Below, piece after piece: positions 48,670 to 57,622 of a DNA stretch of 64,000 nucleotides (positions are counted from its first letter, which is position 1; every line of letters begins with the position of its first letter). A model generated the notes under the pieces. The model was not told the origin of the DNA, ran no database searches, and worked only from the letters and a program-made list of their open reading frames with translations. This stretch comes from an uncultured Oscillospiraceae bacterium. GTDB taxonomy: Bacteria > Bacillota > Clostridia > Oscillospirales > Oscillospiraceae. A program made the translations under genes and the position numbers. The stretch covers positions 62,001 to 126,000 of the forward strand of contig CAJUCA010000002.1 of the NCBI GenBank assembly GCA_910585265.1, written 5' to 3'.

Positions 48670-50226
48670 TCACGGGCGGGCCCCGGAGGGGGTCCGGCTC
48701 TGCCCGGACATACGCACCCCCGCCAGCAGCAGGGAGACGGTGAACCAGAAGATCAGCATAACCCGGGGGTAGGTAAACAGGTAGTCGGCCATGCCGCTTA
48801 CCAGGCTGCCGCATACCGCGGCGGCCGCGCCGATGATGACCAGCCGGGCCTGGGGCGGGCAGGCGGACAGGGCGGAGGCCTTGGCCCCCCGCTTCACCGC
48901 GTTACAGCAGCCCGCCAGGAAGGCGGCGACCCCCAGCAGACCGTGCTCCAGCCAGAGCTGGAGGTATACGTTATGGGAGTGGGTGAAGGCCCCCCGGGAG
49001 CCATGGAAGGTGCCCAGCTCCCGGACGGCGGCACGGCCCGCGTCCCCGCCCAGCCCCGCCCCGGTGACGGGGGAACGCTGAAGCACGCCGATGGCGGCCT
49101 CCCACAGGGGGACGCGGCTGCTGGTGGAGGTGTCGCCGCTGTTGAAGATGGTCAGCAGGCGGTTGAGGACGTGATCCGGGAGGAAGGGGATACACAGCAG
49201 AGCCAGGGCGATGAACATGGGCAGGAGCTTCCGGTTCCACAGGAACACGAACACCACCCCCGCCACCGCCAGCCCCACCCAGCTTCCCCGGGAATAGGTC
49301 ATGATCAGGGCCAGCCCGCCCAGTCCGGCGGTGCCCAGCCCCACCAGCTTCCACCAGAGGGAGCGGGCCCCCAGCAGAAGCCCGACAGCCACCGGGATCA
49401 GGAACACCAGCACCTCGGCAAAGGCGTTGGGGTTTTCATAGGCGGAGAAGATCCGGCTGGGGAGATCGGCGTTCAGGGACAGATCCACGTAGGAGCGGTC
49501 CATTTCCAGGCCGCCCAGCCGCTGGAGGATGCCCTCCACGGAGGCCGCCCCCATGCCCAGGCAGCCGAAGCCCGCCAGACGGACCAGCTGCTTTTCCTCC
49601 TCCACGGTGGAGACCACCGTCAGCACGCACAGGGCGCAGGTGATGTGGTAGGGCAGGTAGCGGGCGGACAGGGCGGGGAACATAGACAGCGGCCAAGACA
49701 GGCAGACGGCGGCGAAATAGAGCAGGAACCAGGCTCCCACAGGGCCTGTGTCCAGCCGCAGGCTCCGCCGCCGCATTCCCCCGGCGATGGACAGCAGGAA
49801 CAGGAGGACGAAGCCGATGAGGGAATAGGTGTTGCTCCACTGGCCGTAGGGGATGATCATGATGGCCAGCATCACCCAGCCTGTGGCCGCGGGGACCTGC
49901 TCCCCCAGGCCGAACACCAGCTGGGCGGCGAAGCTGTCGTCCCACACCGGGCGGAGGCTCTGGTAGAGCCAGTGGAGCAGGGCGGCGGGCAGGTTGACCA
50001 GCAGGTTCAGCCCCCGGCACAGGCGGCTGTCCCGCCAGGCGCGGGTGAGGACGCCGTCCCGCGCGAAGAAGAACCAGGCCAGGACGCTGCCGGACCACCA
50101 CCGCTTCCACCAGGCGGCGGACGCCCGGACGGCCCGGGCCAGCAGGCTGCTGTCATACAGCCCGTACAGCGCGCCCCACAGCAGGACAAGGAACTGGCAG
50201 ACGACGCTGCCTTGGATCAGGTGCAT
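48670..50226 (-). CDS. O-antigen ligase/polymerase-like membrane protein (Wzy/WaaL type)
   Basis: 518 aa with about a dozen transmembrane helices. The large loop motif GAGLGGDAGRAAVRELGTFHGSRGAFTHSHNVYLQLWLEHG carries the conserved His of the O-antigen ligase family near the C-terminus. Such proteins join or polymerise surface glycans. In a Gram-positive-type host it more likely polymerises exopolysaccharide or teichoic-like glycans. Same strand as the glycosyltransferase upstream. Confidence 0.82.
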   Translation of the reverse strand: MHLIQGSVVCQFLVLLWGALYGLYDSSLLARAVRASAAWWKRWWSGSVLAWFFFARDGVLTRAWRDSRLCRGLNLLVNLPAALLHWLYQSLRPVWDDSFAAQLVFGLGEQVPAATGWVMLAIMIIPYGQWSNTYSLIGFVLLFLLSIAGGMRRRSLRLDTGPVGAWFLLYFAAVCLSWPLSMFPALSARYLPYHITCALCVLTVVSTVEEEKQLVRLAGFGCLGMGAASVEGILQRLGGLEMDRSYVDLSLNADLPSRIFSAYENPNAFAEVLVFLIPVAVGLLLGARSLWWKLVGLGTAGLGGLALIMTYSRGSWVGLAVAGVVFVFLWNRKLLPMFIALALLCIPFLPDHVLNRLLTIFNSGDTSTSSRVPLWEAAIGVLQRSPVTGAGLGGDAGRAAVRELGTFHGSRGAFTHSHNVYLQLWLEHGLLGVAAFLAGCCNAVKRGAKASALSACPPQARLVIIGAAAAVCGSLVSGMADYLFTYPRVMLIFWFTVSLLLAGVRMSGQSRTPSGARP

Positions 50227-50230
50227 TGGC

Positions 50231-51256
50231 TCACTTCCCTCGGTTTTTGATTCGGTAGAGCAGGGCCAGCAGGGTGTAGTGCCGCCCCAGCAGGAGATCG
50301 GCCACCAGCTGTTTATTGCCCGCCAGACCCTTGGGCCTCAGGCTCGCCATGGCCCGGGCCATCTCCGGCTGGGCGCACAGGGCCTTGACGTAGGCGGACC
50401 GCTCCCCCATGGGCTTGGGATTGCCTGGGGCAAATTCATTGCCCACCGCGATGAGCAGGCCCGCCCAGCAGGTGTTTTCCTCCCAGCCCGGGCACAGGCC
50501 GTCCAGCCCGTGCCGCTTGACCAAGGCCCGTTTGCGCTCCAGGAAGCGGCCGAACTCCTCCCGGTAGCGGGGCAGGTAGCGGCGGGTGACGGAGGCGGGA
50601 TTCTGGAGGTAGACGTAAAAGGGCTCGTCCACCATAGCCAGCCGTTGGGCGTGGAGGCAGTATTCCATCAGGAACAGCTCGTCCTCCAGGTAGGCCCCCT
50701 CGAAGGCGATGGCGTTGTCCAGCACCACCTCCCGGCGGAACAGGTAGCGCACAATGAAGCCGTTGAGGACGCCCCGGCCGAAGTCCAGCCGCTGGCCCAG
50801 CAGGGGCTTGACAATGCCCTCCCGCAGCTCCTCCGGGCCGTAGACCCCGGCGGGGAGGGCCCCGGCGTAGTCCTCCGTCCGTCCGTCGGGCCAGAGCAGG
50901 CGGTGCCCGCACCCGGCGGTGTCCGCCCCGGCCCGGGTCAGCGCGGCGTACAGGGCCTCCAGGGTGTTGGGCAGAATATAGTCGTCCGCGTCGCAGAAGG
51001 CCAGATACTCCCCCTGGGCGGCGGCGATGCCGTCGTTGCGGGCGCGGCTCACCCCGCCGTTCTCCTTGTGGATCACCCTCACCCGGCTGTCCTCCGCGGC
51101 GGCCTGGTCGCAGAGGACCCCGCTGCCGTCGGGGGAGCCGTCGTCCACCAGGATCAGCTCCAGATCCCGGAAGGTCTGGCCCAGGATGGAGTCGATGCAG
51201 GTTTTGAGCAAGGCTTCCGCCTTGTAGACAGGTACGATTACGGAAATGACGGGCAT
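50231..51256 (-). CDS. Family 2 glycosyltransferase
   Basis: 341 aa. N-terminal GT-A domain VISVIVPVYKAEALLKTCIDSIL, metal site DDGSPDGS (near 38) and FCDADDYI (near 89), then a helical C-terminal region. Transfers a sugar from a nucleotide donor to a growing surface glycan. Four bases upstream of the ligase-like gene, so probably one operon. Confidence 0.9.
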   Translation of the reverse strand: MPVISVIVPVYKAEALLKTCIDSILGQTFRDLELILVDDGSPDGSGVLCDQAAAEDSRVRVIHKENGGVSRARNDGIAAAQGEYLAFCDADDYILPNTLEALYAALTRAGADTAGCGHRLLWPDGRTEDYAGALPAGVYGPEELREGIVKPLLGQRLDFGRGVLNGFIVRYLFRREVVLDNAIAFEGAYLEDELFLMEYCLHAQRLAMVDEPFYVYLQNPASVTRRYLPRYREEFGRFLERKRALVKRHGLDGLCPGWEENTCWAGLLIAVGNEFAPGNPKPMGERSAYVKALCAQPEMARAMASLRPKGLAGNKQLVADLLLGRHYTLLALLYRIKNRGK

Positions 51257-51408
51257 GGGTCCGCCCCCTTTTGGATAAGCTCTTTGGAATCTGCGCCCAC
51301 AGCCTCAGACGCCGCCGGGGCAGGGCTTCGGCTGTGAACACAGGTTCTCACTATTATATAGTATCTGCCCCCTCAGCGCAAGTGCCTATTTGTTAAGAAA
51401 AAGAAAAG

Positions 51409-51636
51409 AACCGCCGGACGGCTTTGGGCCGTCCGGCGGTTGCGACTGTCAAAAAGGCCGCTTCTGTTCCGATGACGGGAAGGAAGATAGTGTGAAAGAA
51501 ACCCAGGAGGGGTGTCTTTCACGTCCAATCAACGACTTTTTTGAACGTTCTTTGTTCAAAAAAGTCGCACTCAGCGGGGCGAAAAGACTTTTTCGACACG
51601 CTGAACCGCCGGACGGCTTTGGGCCGTCCGGCGGTT
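51409..51636. repeat. Hairpin cluster with duplicated 33-bp palindrome
   Basis: A 14-bp-stem hairpin AACCGCCGGACGGC-TTTGG-GCCGTCCGGCGGTT occurs identically at 51,409-51,441 and 51,604-51,636. Between them lie GTGAAAGA/TCTTTCAC (51,492-51,521) and a perfect CGACTTTTTTGAAC/GTTCAAAAAAGTCG hairpin (51,533-51,567). The first copy is followed on the minus strand by a T-rich tail and could terminate the transporter operon; the second is followed by TTTT on the plus strand. The rest of 51,257-51,662 holds no gene. Confidence 0.8.
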
Positions 51637-51662
51637 TTCGGGCTGGTTACGGGCTGTTGGGA

Positions 51663-52985
51663 TTACTTGGCGGCCTTGTGGGCGGCCTTCCAGTCCCGGT
51701 TATACTTGTGCTCGTCGATGAGCAGCACCAGCACCACGTTGACCAGGGCCACCCCAGCGAACACGATGTAGGCCATACGGATCTGACCGCCGGTGATGAG
51801 CTGGACGATGCCGTTCACCGCGAAGCACAGGGCGGTGATCGCGCCCTGGATGGGGAAGATCACGGCGTTCACCTTGTCGAAGCCCTGCCGCCCGAAGATG
51901 GAGGTGGGCAGGGAGGTGGTGAAGTTGGCGGAGCCGCCGATGCCCATGGCGATCATGAACAGGGAGACGTAGACCAGCGGGGTGATGGTCATTCCGGTGG
52001 CGAAGTTCAGCAGCAGGGCGATGCAGTACCACACGCCGAAGCCGATCATGGTCTTCTTGGTGCCGATCTTCTCGTCGATGACGCCCACCAGCCAGGAGCC
52101 GACCACGCCGCCCAGGGCCAGCACGGTCATGATGTTCAGGGCGGTCTGCTGCTCAAAGCCGATCTCCACGTTGCGCAGGACCAGCTGGGTCATGACGCCC
52201 ACGGAGCAGATCTGGAAGAAGCCGGTGGTGACGGCGGCCAGCCACAGCTCCTTGGTGGCCAGCAGCTTGCCCACGGTCCAGCCGCTGTCGTCGCCGGAGC
52301 TGGTGTCGTACTCCTCCTGGTACACCTTGTCGGACACGTTGTCGGGGTTCAGGCCCCGCTCCTGGGGGGTGTTGCGGATGAGGATCATGCCCAGCACGCC
52401 CAGCACGATGGCGGCGATGCCGATGGGGATCACCGCGCCGCCGATGGTCTTGAGGACGGAGGGGCCGATGAGGATGGACAGGAGCTGGACATAGAAGGCA
52501 GAAGCGAAGTTATGGCCCATGGTGGTGTAGCCCATGACCGCGCCCTTCTTCTTGGGGAACCAGGAGGCCACCAGGGTGCCCCCCGCCACGTAGCCCGCGG
52601 ACATGATGCCGCCGTAGACAAAGCACATGGCGGCGCAGTACAGCAGGGTGCTGGGGGAGTTGAAGGCCAGGATGTAGGCCACGCCCGCCACGATGCAGCA
52701 GATGCCGGAGGTCAGGCGGGGGCCGATGCGCTGGTTGATCTGGCCCACGATGATGAAGAACACCACGCCCACCAGTCCGGCGATGGAGTTCAGGTTCATG
52801 ATCTCGCCGTCCCCCGCGCCCAGCACCGCGGTGATGGCGGGGGCGGTGATGTTGGCCCCGTCATTGCACATACCCACGTACAGGAAGAACATCAGCAGGC
52901 AGTACAGAATGGTGACCCAGCCCCACAGGCCGAAGCGGAAGATGGAGTTTTTGTTGCCGTCAGGAAGTTGGTTGACATTTTTCAC
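51663..52985 (-). CDS. MFS transporter (oxalate/formate antiporter-like)
   Basis: 440 aa from GTG at 52,985 behind AAGGAGAG; farther-upstream in-frame codons overlap the dehydrogenase region. About 12 transmembrane helices; the family's YVAGGTLVASWFPKKKGAVMGYTTMG motif is the OFA-type signature between helices 4 and 5. It likely imports the carboxylate used by the operon. Last gene of the sigma-54-controlled unit. Confidence 0.85.
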   Translation of the reverse strand: MKNVNQLPDGNKNSIFRFGLWGWVTILYCLLMFFLYVGMCNDGANITAPAITAVLGAGDGEIMNLNSIAGLVGVVFFIIVGQINQRIGPRLTSGICCIVAGVAYILAFNSPSTLLYCAAMCFVYGGIMSAGYVAGGTLVASWFPKKKGAVMGYTTMGHNFASAFYVQLLSILIGPSVLKTIGGAVIPIGIAAIVLGVLGMILIRNTPQERGLNPDNVSDKVYQEEYDTSSGDDSGWTVGKLLATKELWLAAVTTGFFQICSVGVMTQLVLRNVEIGFEQQTALNIMTVLALGGVVGSWLVGVIDEKIGTKKTMIGFGVWYCIALLLNFATGMTITPLVYVSLFMIAMGIGGSANFTTSLPTSIFGRQGFDKVNAVIFPIQGAITALCFAVNGIVQLITGGQIRMAYIVFAGVALVNVVLVLLIDEHKYNRDWKAAHKAAK

Positions 52986-53089
52986 GTTGATTTCTCTCCT
53001 TACTCTTTTAAATGTGCTGATGCCGCCCGCGAAAAGAGAAATAGAGGAACGGGCGGGGCGCGTCCGCGCCCTGGGTTGGACTGGGGGAG

Positions 53090-54016
53090 TTACTTGCCGT
53101 ACAGCATCCGGATCAGGTACTCGTTGAGGGCGGCGTTGGAAGCGGCAGCCTGCTCCGGCGTCCACTTCTGGAAGCCCTCTCCGGTCTTGAAGCCGATCTT
53201 CCCCTGGTCCCGCAGCTGCTTCAGCAGGGGGGACGGCTCATGGGAGTCCTCCAGATCCTTGAGGATGTAATCGTGGATGTTGTAGGTCAGGTCGGTGCCC
53301 ACCATGTCGGCGTTCTCCATGGGGCCGAGCTGGGGCAGGCGCAGGCCAAAGGCGTACTTCACGGCCTTGTCCACGGTGGCGGCGTCGGCGATGCCGTGCT
53401 CCACGATGGAGATGGCCTCCCGCCAGAGGGCGTGCTGCATCCGGTTGGCGATGAAGCCGGGCACGTCCTTCTTGCACAGCACCGGCTCCTTACCCACGCT
53501 GGCCAGCACGTCCATGACGGTCTGGGCGGTCTCATCGCTGGAGGCGTCGGACTTGACCACCTCCACCAGGGGGATCAGGTGGCCGGGATTCCAGAAGTGG
53601 GTGCCCACGAACCGCTCCCGGTGCTTCAGCTCGGCGGAGATCTCGGAGGGGCTCATGACGGAGGAGTTGGTGCAGAAGATGGTGTCCGGGCGGCAGCGGG
53701 CCTCCAGCTTGGCGAAGGTCTCCCGTTTGATCTTCATGTCCTCAAACACCGCCTCGATCACCAGGTCGGCGTTGGACACGATCTCACTGTCCATGTCGGT
53801 GGTAAAGGCGATCCGGCTGAGCCGGTCCTCCACGTCGGCCTCGGTGAGGATGCCGTGTTCCACCAGCTGCCTGGTGTTGGTGCGGATGCCGGCGTACACA
53901 TCGGTGGGGTACAGGTCGTACACGCCGATCTGGTAGTCCGGGTTGGAAGCGAACACGAAGGCGATGTTCTTGCCCATCATGCCGCCGCCGCAGATCAGAA
54001 TATTTTTGATGTCCAT
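53090..54016 (-). CDS. 3-hydroxyacyl-CoA dehydrogenase-like NAD enzyme
   Basis: 308 aa. N-terminal Rossmann motif ICGGGMMGKNIAF (8-20), catalytic FVGTHFWNPGHLIPLVEVV with His near 146, and DVPGFIANRMQHALWREA near 185, all of the 3HCDH superfamily. Because that family includes L-carnitine dehydrogenase and other beta-hydroxy acid dehydrogenases, and a BKACE is encoded just upstream, it probably oxidises a beta-hydroxy acid to the beta-keto acid that the BKACE cleaves. Confidence 0.88.
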   Translation of the reverse strand: MDIKNILICGGGMMGKNIAFVFASNPDYQIGVYDLYPTDVYAGIRTNTRQLVEHGILTEADVEDRLSRIAFTTDMDSEIVSNADLVIEAVFEDMKIKRETFAKLEARCRPDTIFCTNSSVMSPSEISAELKHRERFVGTHFWNPGHLIPLVEVVKSDASSDETAQTVMDVLASVGKEPVLCKKDVPGFIANRMQHALWREAISIVEHGIADAATVDKAVKYAFGLRLPQLGPMENADMVGTDLTYNIHDYILKDLEDSHEPSPLLKQLRDQGKIGFKTGEGFQKWTPEQAAASNAALNEYLIRMLYGK

Positions 54017-54030
54017 GGTGCGCGCTCCTT

Positions 54031-54222
54031 TCAGTCAGCGGTATCCTCGTAGTCGTTGGCGTCCGGCGGGTTGAAGCCGCCGCTCTCACCGATCAGCTCC
54101 CCTTCGGTCCGGCAGGCGGGGCAGACGCCGAAGGAGGGGGCGGTGATGGTGTCCGCCCCGGACTTGAACTTCCTGCCGCAGGCGGGACAGCGGTAGAACA
54201 TCCAGTAGACGCCCCAGCTCAT
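54031..54222 (-). CDS. Zinc-ribbon protein, 63 aa
   Basis: CPACGRKFKSG ... CPACRTEGE gives two CPAC knuckles. It overlaps the BKACE stop and lies between two metabolic enzymes. Small rubredoxin- or ribbon-like proteins occur beside BKACE genes, but no function is established here. Confidence 0.72.
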   Translation of the reverse strand: MSWGVYWMFYRCPACGRKFKSGADTITAPSFGVCPACRTEGELIGESGGFNPPDANDYEDTAD

Positions 54223-55058
54223 TTCTTCAGACCCAGGATCTCCCGGGCCTCATCGGGGGTGGCTACCTCCCGGCCGAACTCCCGGCTCACCCGGACGGCC
54301 CGCTCCACAAACTGGACGTTGGAGTCCACCAGCTGGCCCTTGGCGTACATCACGTTGTCCTCCATGCCCACCCGGACGTGGCCGCCCATGGCGATGGCTC
54401 CGTACAGCATCTCCATGGCGGAGTGGCCCACGCCGAAGCAGCTCCAGGTGGAGCCGGGGCAAAGCTGCTCCATGGTCTCCTTCATGAACACCAGATTTTT
54501 CATGCTGCCGGGGATGCCGTTGGCGCAGCCCATGCAGAATTGGAAGTGCAGGGGGGCCTTCAGCACGCCCTTCTTCAAGTAGTAGGCGGCGTTGGCGATC
54601 ATGCCGGGGTCAAAGGCCTCGATCTCGGGCTTCACGCCCCACTCCTGCATATGCCTGCCCAGCTCCTCCAGGAACTTGGGGTGGTTGAGGAACAGGCTGG
54701 AGTGGAGCCAGTTCATGGAGCCGCAGTCATAGGAGCCCATCTCCGGGCGAAGCTCCTCCAGGTGGAGCTGGCGGGTCTCGTCGGTGGCGTTCAGATCGCC
54801 GGAGGTGGTGAGGTTGAGAATGATGTCGCAGTCGGGGTGGTTCTTGCGCAGCAGCTCCACCGTCTCCCGGAACTTGTCCGCGCTCATGGTGCCGTTGCCG
54901 TTGTCGTCCCGCATATGCAGGTGGGCCACAGCCGCGCCCGCCTTCCAGCAGGCGTAGACGTCCTCCGCGATCTCGGCGGGGGTCATGGGGACGTTGGGGT
55001 TGTTCTCCTTTTTGGGCCACGCGCCGGTGGTGGCCACGGTGATGATGGTTTTGGTCAT
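54219..55058 (-). CDS. Beta-keto acid cleavage enzyme (BKACE, DUF849)
   Basis: 279 aa from ATG 55,058 behind AAGGATGAGGTG. TIM-barrel with ITVATTGAWPKKENNPNVPMTPAEIAED, the metal ligands HLHMRD (near 47) and GVGHSAMEM / GGHVRVGMEDN (near 205-235). BKACEs use a divalent metal to exchange acetyl-CoA with a beta-keto acid, giving acetoacetate and an acyl-CoA. First gene of the operon. The actual keto acid cannot be told from sequence. Confidence 0.92.
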   Translation of the reverse strand: MTKTIITVATTGAWPKKENNPNVPMTPAEIAEDVYACWKAGAAVAHLHMRDDNGNGTMSADKFRETVELLRKNHPDCDIILNLTTSGDLNATDETRQLHLEELRPEMGSYDCGSMNWLHSSLFLNHPKFLEELGRHMQEWGVKPEIEAFDPGMIANAAYYLKKGVLKAPLHFQFCMGCANGIPGSMKNLVFMKETMEQLCPGSTWSCFGVGHSAMEMLYGAIAMGGHVRVGMEDNVMYAKGQLVDSNVQFVERAVRVSREFGREVATPDEAREILGLKK

Positions 55059-55117
55059 GGAATACACCTCATCCTTTCGAGAATTGGGCAGGCCGCCCTT
55101 GTGCCCCTTCCAAGGAC

Positions 55118-55132
55118 GCAAGGCCCGTGCCA
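55118..55132 (-). promoter_or_regulatory. Sigma-54 promoter of the BKACE operon
   Basis: On the minus strand the sequence reads TGGCAC-GGGCC-TTGC, an almost perfect -24/-12 element with correct N5 spacing, 60 bases upstream of the BKACE start. Confidence 0.85.
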
Positions 55133-55218
55133 ACTTGGACAGGGCCGGGAAAAAAGCGGAAAGCCCTGGGGGACAAGGGGGGGCGCGCCCCGCCGGGGAC
55201 CGGGAGAAACGGCAAAAA

Positions 55219-55253
55219 ACGCAGGCGGTGAAAAAAATCACCGCCTGCGTTTG
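55219..55253 (-). terminator. Terminator after the sigma-54 activator gene
   Basis: On the minus strand AAACGCAGGCGGTGA pairs with TCACCGCCTGCGTTT, followed by TTT. The same palindrome overlaps a candidate activator site (55,226-55,243). Confidence 0.72.
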
Positions 55254-55389
55254 GATGGAACCATCGGGCCGTGCCCACCGCCGGACAGAAGTTTCCGGGA
55301 AAGCCCGTGGGCGGGGGGACAGGGGAACAGATGGACGGAAAATTGGCGAGCGGTGAAAAAAAGAACCGGAAAGGTGAAAAAATTCACCG
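55226..55389 (-). promoter_or_regulatory. Candidate enhancer sites for the sigma-54 activator
   Basis: Three related 18-bp palindromes: CGGTG-AAAAAAAT-CACCG (55,226-55,243), CGGTGAAAAAAAGAACCG (55,351-55,368) and AGGTGAAAAAATTCACCG (55,372-55,389). The last two are 21 bp apart, two helix turns, which is usual for cooperative activator sites. They lie 95-260 bp upstream of the sigma-54 promoter. No gene lies in 55,059-55,391. Confidence 0.55.
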
Positions 55390-55391
55390 CC

Positions 55392-56780
55392 CTATTCCCC
55401 CTCCGCCAGCCCGTACTGCCGCAGCTTTTTCACCAGGGTGGAGTGGTCCACGCCCAACGCCCGGGCCGCCCGCCGGATGGAGCCCTCCCGCTCCACCGCC
55501 TGGAGGACCAGGCCCCGCTCGTAGGCGGACACCTGCTGCTTCAAGGTGCCGGGAGGGGGGGCATCCCCCCGGAAGCTGCCGTTGGAGCTGAGGGCGGCGG
55601 ACACCTGCTCCCGGGTGACCGCCCCGCCCCCGGCGTTGGTGACCACAATGCGCTCGATGAGGTTTTCCAGCTCCCGGATGTTTCCCGGCCAGGGGTACTG
55701 GGTGAGCAGATCGACGCCGTCCGGGGTGATGGCCATGTCCCGGCCGTACTTTTTGCAGAAGCCCCGGCAGAAATGCTGGGCCAGCAGGGGGATGTCCGCC
55801 TGCCGCTCCCGCAGGGGCTTCAGCTCGATGGGCACCACGTTGAGGCGGTAGTACAGGTCCTCCCGGAAGCGGCCCTGCCGGGCCTCCTCCCGGAGGTCCT
55901 TGTTGGTGGCGGCAATGACCCGGAGATCCAGCTTCACCGGCCGGCTCCCGCCCACCCGGATCAGCTCCCGCTGCTGCAAAACCCGCAGCAGCTTGGTCTG
56001 GAGGGCCAGGGGCATATCCCCGATCTCGTCCAGCAGGATCACCCCGGTGTCCGCCAGCTCAAACATACCCGCCTTGCCGGAACGCCGCGCCCCGGTGAAG
56101 GCCCCCTCCTCGTAGCCGAACAGCTCCGACTCCAGCAGCTCGGCGGGGATGGCGGCGCAGTTCACCTTGATGAAGGGCTTGTCCCGGCGGACGCTGTTCT
56201 GGTACAGCTCGTTGGCGATAAGCTCCTTTCCGGTGCCCGACTCCCCGGTGATCAGCACCGTCACATCGGTCTGGGCCACGGTGCGCACCAGCTCCATCAC
56301 CGATTCCATGGCCCCGCTGCGGTAGATCAGCTCCTTGCCCCCGGCCTGCCGCCGCCGGAGGTAGGCCAGCTCCTGGTTGGCCTTGCGCTGCTCCTCCGTC
56401 AGGGCGTGGAGCTGTCCCTCCAGCCGCTTCAGCTCGGGGAAGTCCCGGGTGTTGGTGACCACCAGCTTCACGTTGCCGAAGGGGTCGAACACGGGGGTTC
56501 CGGTGACCAGCACCTCCTTGCCCAGCCCCAGGATGGTGGCCACGGCGTTCACCCGCTGCTTGGTCTCCAGCACCTGCCCGGTCACCGAGCCCTGGTAGAG
56601 CAGGCCCTCGATCTCGGACACCCGGCGGCCCAGCACCTGCTCCGGCCGGATGCCGGTGGTGCGGGTGTAGGCGTCGTTGATAAAGAGGATAACTCCCTCG
56701 CCATCGGTGATGTGGATGCCGTCGTAGAGGTTCTGGCACACCTCCCGGAAGTCGGGATCAGGGACGCTTCTGCGCTCCAC
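55392..56780 (-). CDS. PAS-containing sigma-54-dependent activator
   Basis: 462 aa. PAS domain (about 10-115), AAA+ domain with Walker A GESGTGKE (179-186), the sigma-54-contact loop GAFTGA (226-231) and Walker B ILLDEIGD (248-255), and a C-terminal Fis-type helix-turn-helix (about 425-457). Hydrolyses ATP to open sigma-54 promoters. It lies just upstream of the BKACE operon on the same strand, so it almost surely controls it. PAS signal unknown. Confidence 0.94.
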   Translation of the reverse strand: MERRSVPDPDFREVCQNLYDGIHITDGEGVILFINDAYTRTTGIRPEQVLGRRVSEIEGLLYQGSVTGQVLETKQRVNAVATILGLGKEVLVTGTPVFDPFGNVKLVVTNTRDFPELKRLEGQLHALTEEQRKANQELAYLRRRQAGGKELIYRSGAMESVMELVRTVAQTDVTVLITGESGTGKELIANELYQNSVRRDKPFIKVNCAAIPAELLESELFGYEEGAFTGARRSGKAGMFELADTGVILLDEIGDMPLALQTKLLRVLQQRELIRVGGSRPVKLDLRVIAATNKDLREEARQGRFREDLYYRLNVVPIELKPLRERQADIPLLAQHFCRGFCKKYGRDMAITPDGVDLLTQYPWPGNIRELENLIERIVVTNAGGGAVTREQVSAALSSNGSFRGDAPPPGTLKQQVSAYERGLVLQAVEREGSIRRAARALGVDHSTLVKKLRQYGLAEGE

Positions 56781-56799
56781 GGGAATCCCCCCTTCCGTC

Positions 56800-57480
56800 C
56801 TACCAGCGCAGGGATTTGATGTAAGGCTCCGCCATCAGCGGGGCCAGCAGCCTGCCCAGCTCCCCGGCGGGGCAGGGCAGACGGTCGAAGTGGATGGTGG
56901 CGGACACGCCGTCGTCCCGCCGCTCAAACTTACAGCCGGAGGGGGTAAGTCCCAGCCCCTCCAGGGCCTGCCGGAGACGCTCCGGCCCGTCCAGTTCGTC
57001 GCTGAGCTGGACAAAGACGGCGGCGGTCACGTGGCCCACCAGCACGTGATCCCGGTGGAGGATGGCCTGTATGACCACAATGAAGCAGGTTCCGAAGATA
57101 CTGAGCCAATACATACCCGCCCCGGTAGTCATGCCGATGCCCACGGTGGCCCACAGCCCCGCGGCGGTGGTCAGCCCGGTGATGCCCCGGTTGCGGGTGA
57201 AGATGGTGCCCGCGCCCAGAAAGCTGATGGCGGTGACAAGTCCCGCGGCGATCCGGCTGGGGTCCAGCTTCATCGTGTCATAATTGTGGGCGGCGGCGAA
57301 CTCCAGCATATCAAAGAAGCCGTACTTGGACACGATCATCATCATGCAGGAGGCGAAGCCCACGATCAGGTGGGTGCGCACCCCGGCTTCCTTCAGGCGG
57401 ATCTCCCGCTCCAGGCCGATGATCCCGCCGCAGAGGGCGGCCAGGGCCAGCCGAAGCAGACATTCCAAAGTACCGGGCAT
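56800..57480 (-). CDS. MgtC/SapB family membrane protein
   Basis: 226 aa. Residues 10-130 are the MgtC core: ALCGGIIGLEREIRLKEAGVRTHLIVGFAS, then FLGAGTIF and GLTTAAGLWATVGIGMTTG, with four to five helices. The C-terminal 80 residues are an ACT-like soluble domain. Linked to magnesium-stress adaptation in other bacteria. Confidence 0.9.
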   Translation of the reverse strand: MPGTLECLLRLALAALCGGIIGLEREIRLKEAGVRTHLIVGFASCMMMIVSKYGFFDMLEFAAAHNYDTMKLDPSRIAAGLVTAISFLGAGTIFTRNRGITGLTTAAGLWATVGIGMTTGAGMYWLSIFGTCFIVVIQAILHRDHVLVGHVTAAVFVQLSDELDGPERLRQALEGLGLTPSGCKFERRDDGVSATIHFDRLPCPAGELGRLLAPLMAEPYIKSLRW

Positions 57481-57622
57481 AGCTCCACCTCCAATAGGCT
57501 CAGGATAGCTTTATTATACGGCGGGGACAGGCGTACTGTCAACAAAGGGCCGGAAAAAATTCCAAAAGCCCGCCTGGACAGAACGGGAAAACGCCCCGGG
57601 CGGCACCCAGGGCGCATGGCGG

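Noticed and set aside
51390..53270. 626-codon open frame on the plus strand
   Set aside because: Antisense to the MFS transporter and runs through hairpins; Gln/His/Asp-rich shadow.
54378..56819. 813-codon open frame on the plus strand
   Set aside because: Antisense to the BKACE and sigma-54 activator genes; no ribosome site or domain.
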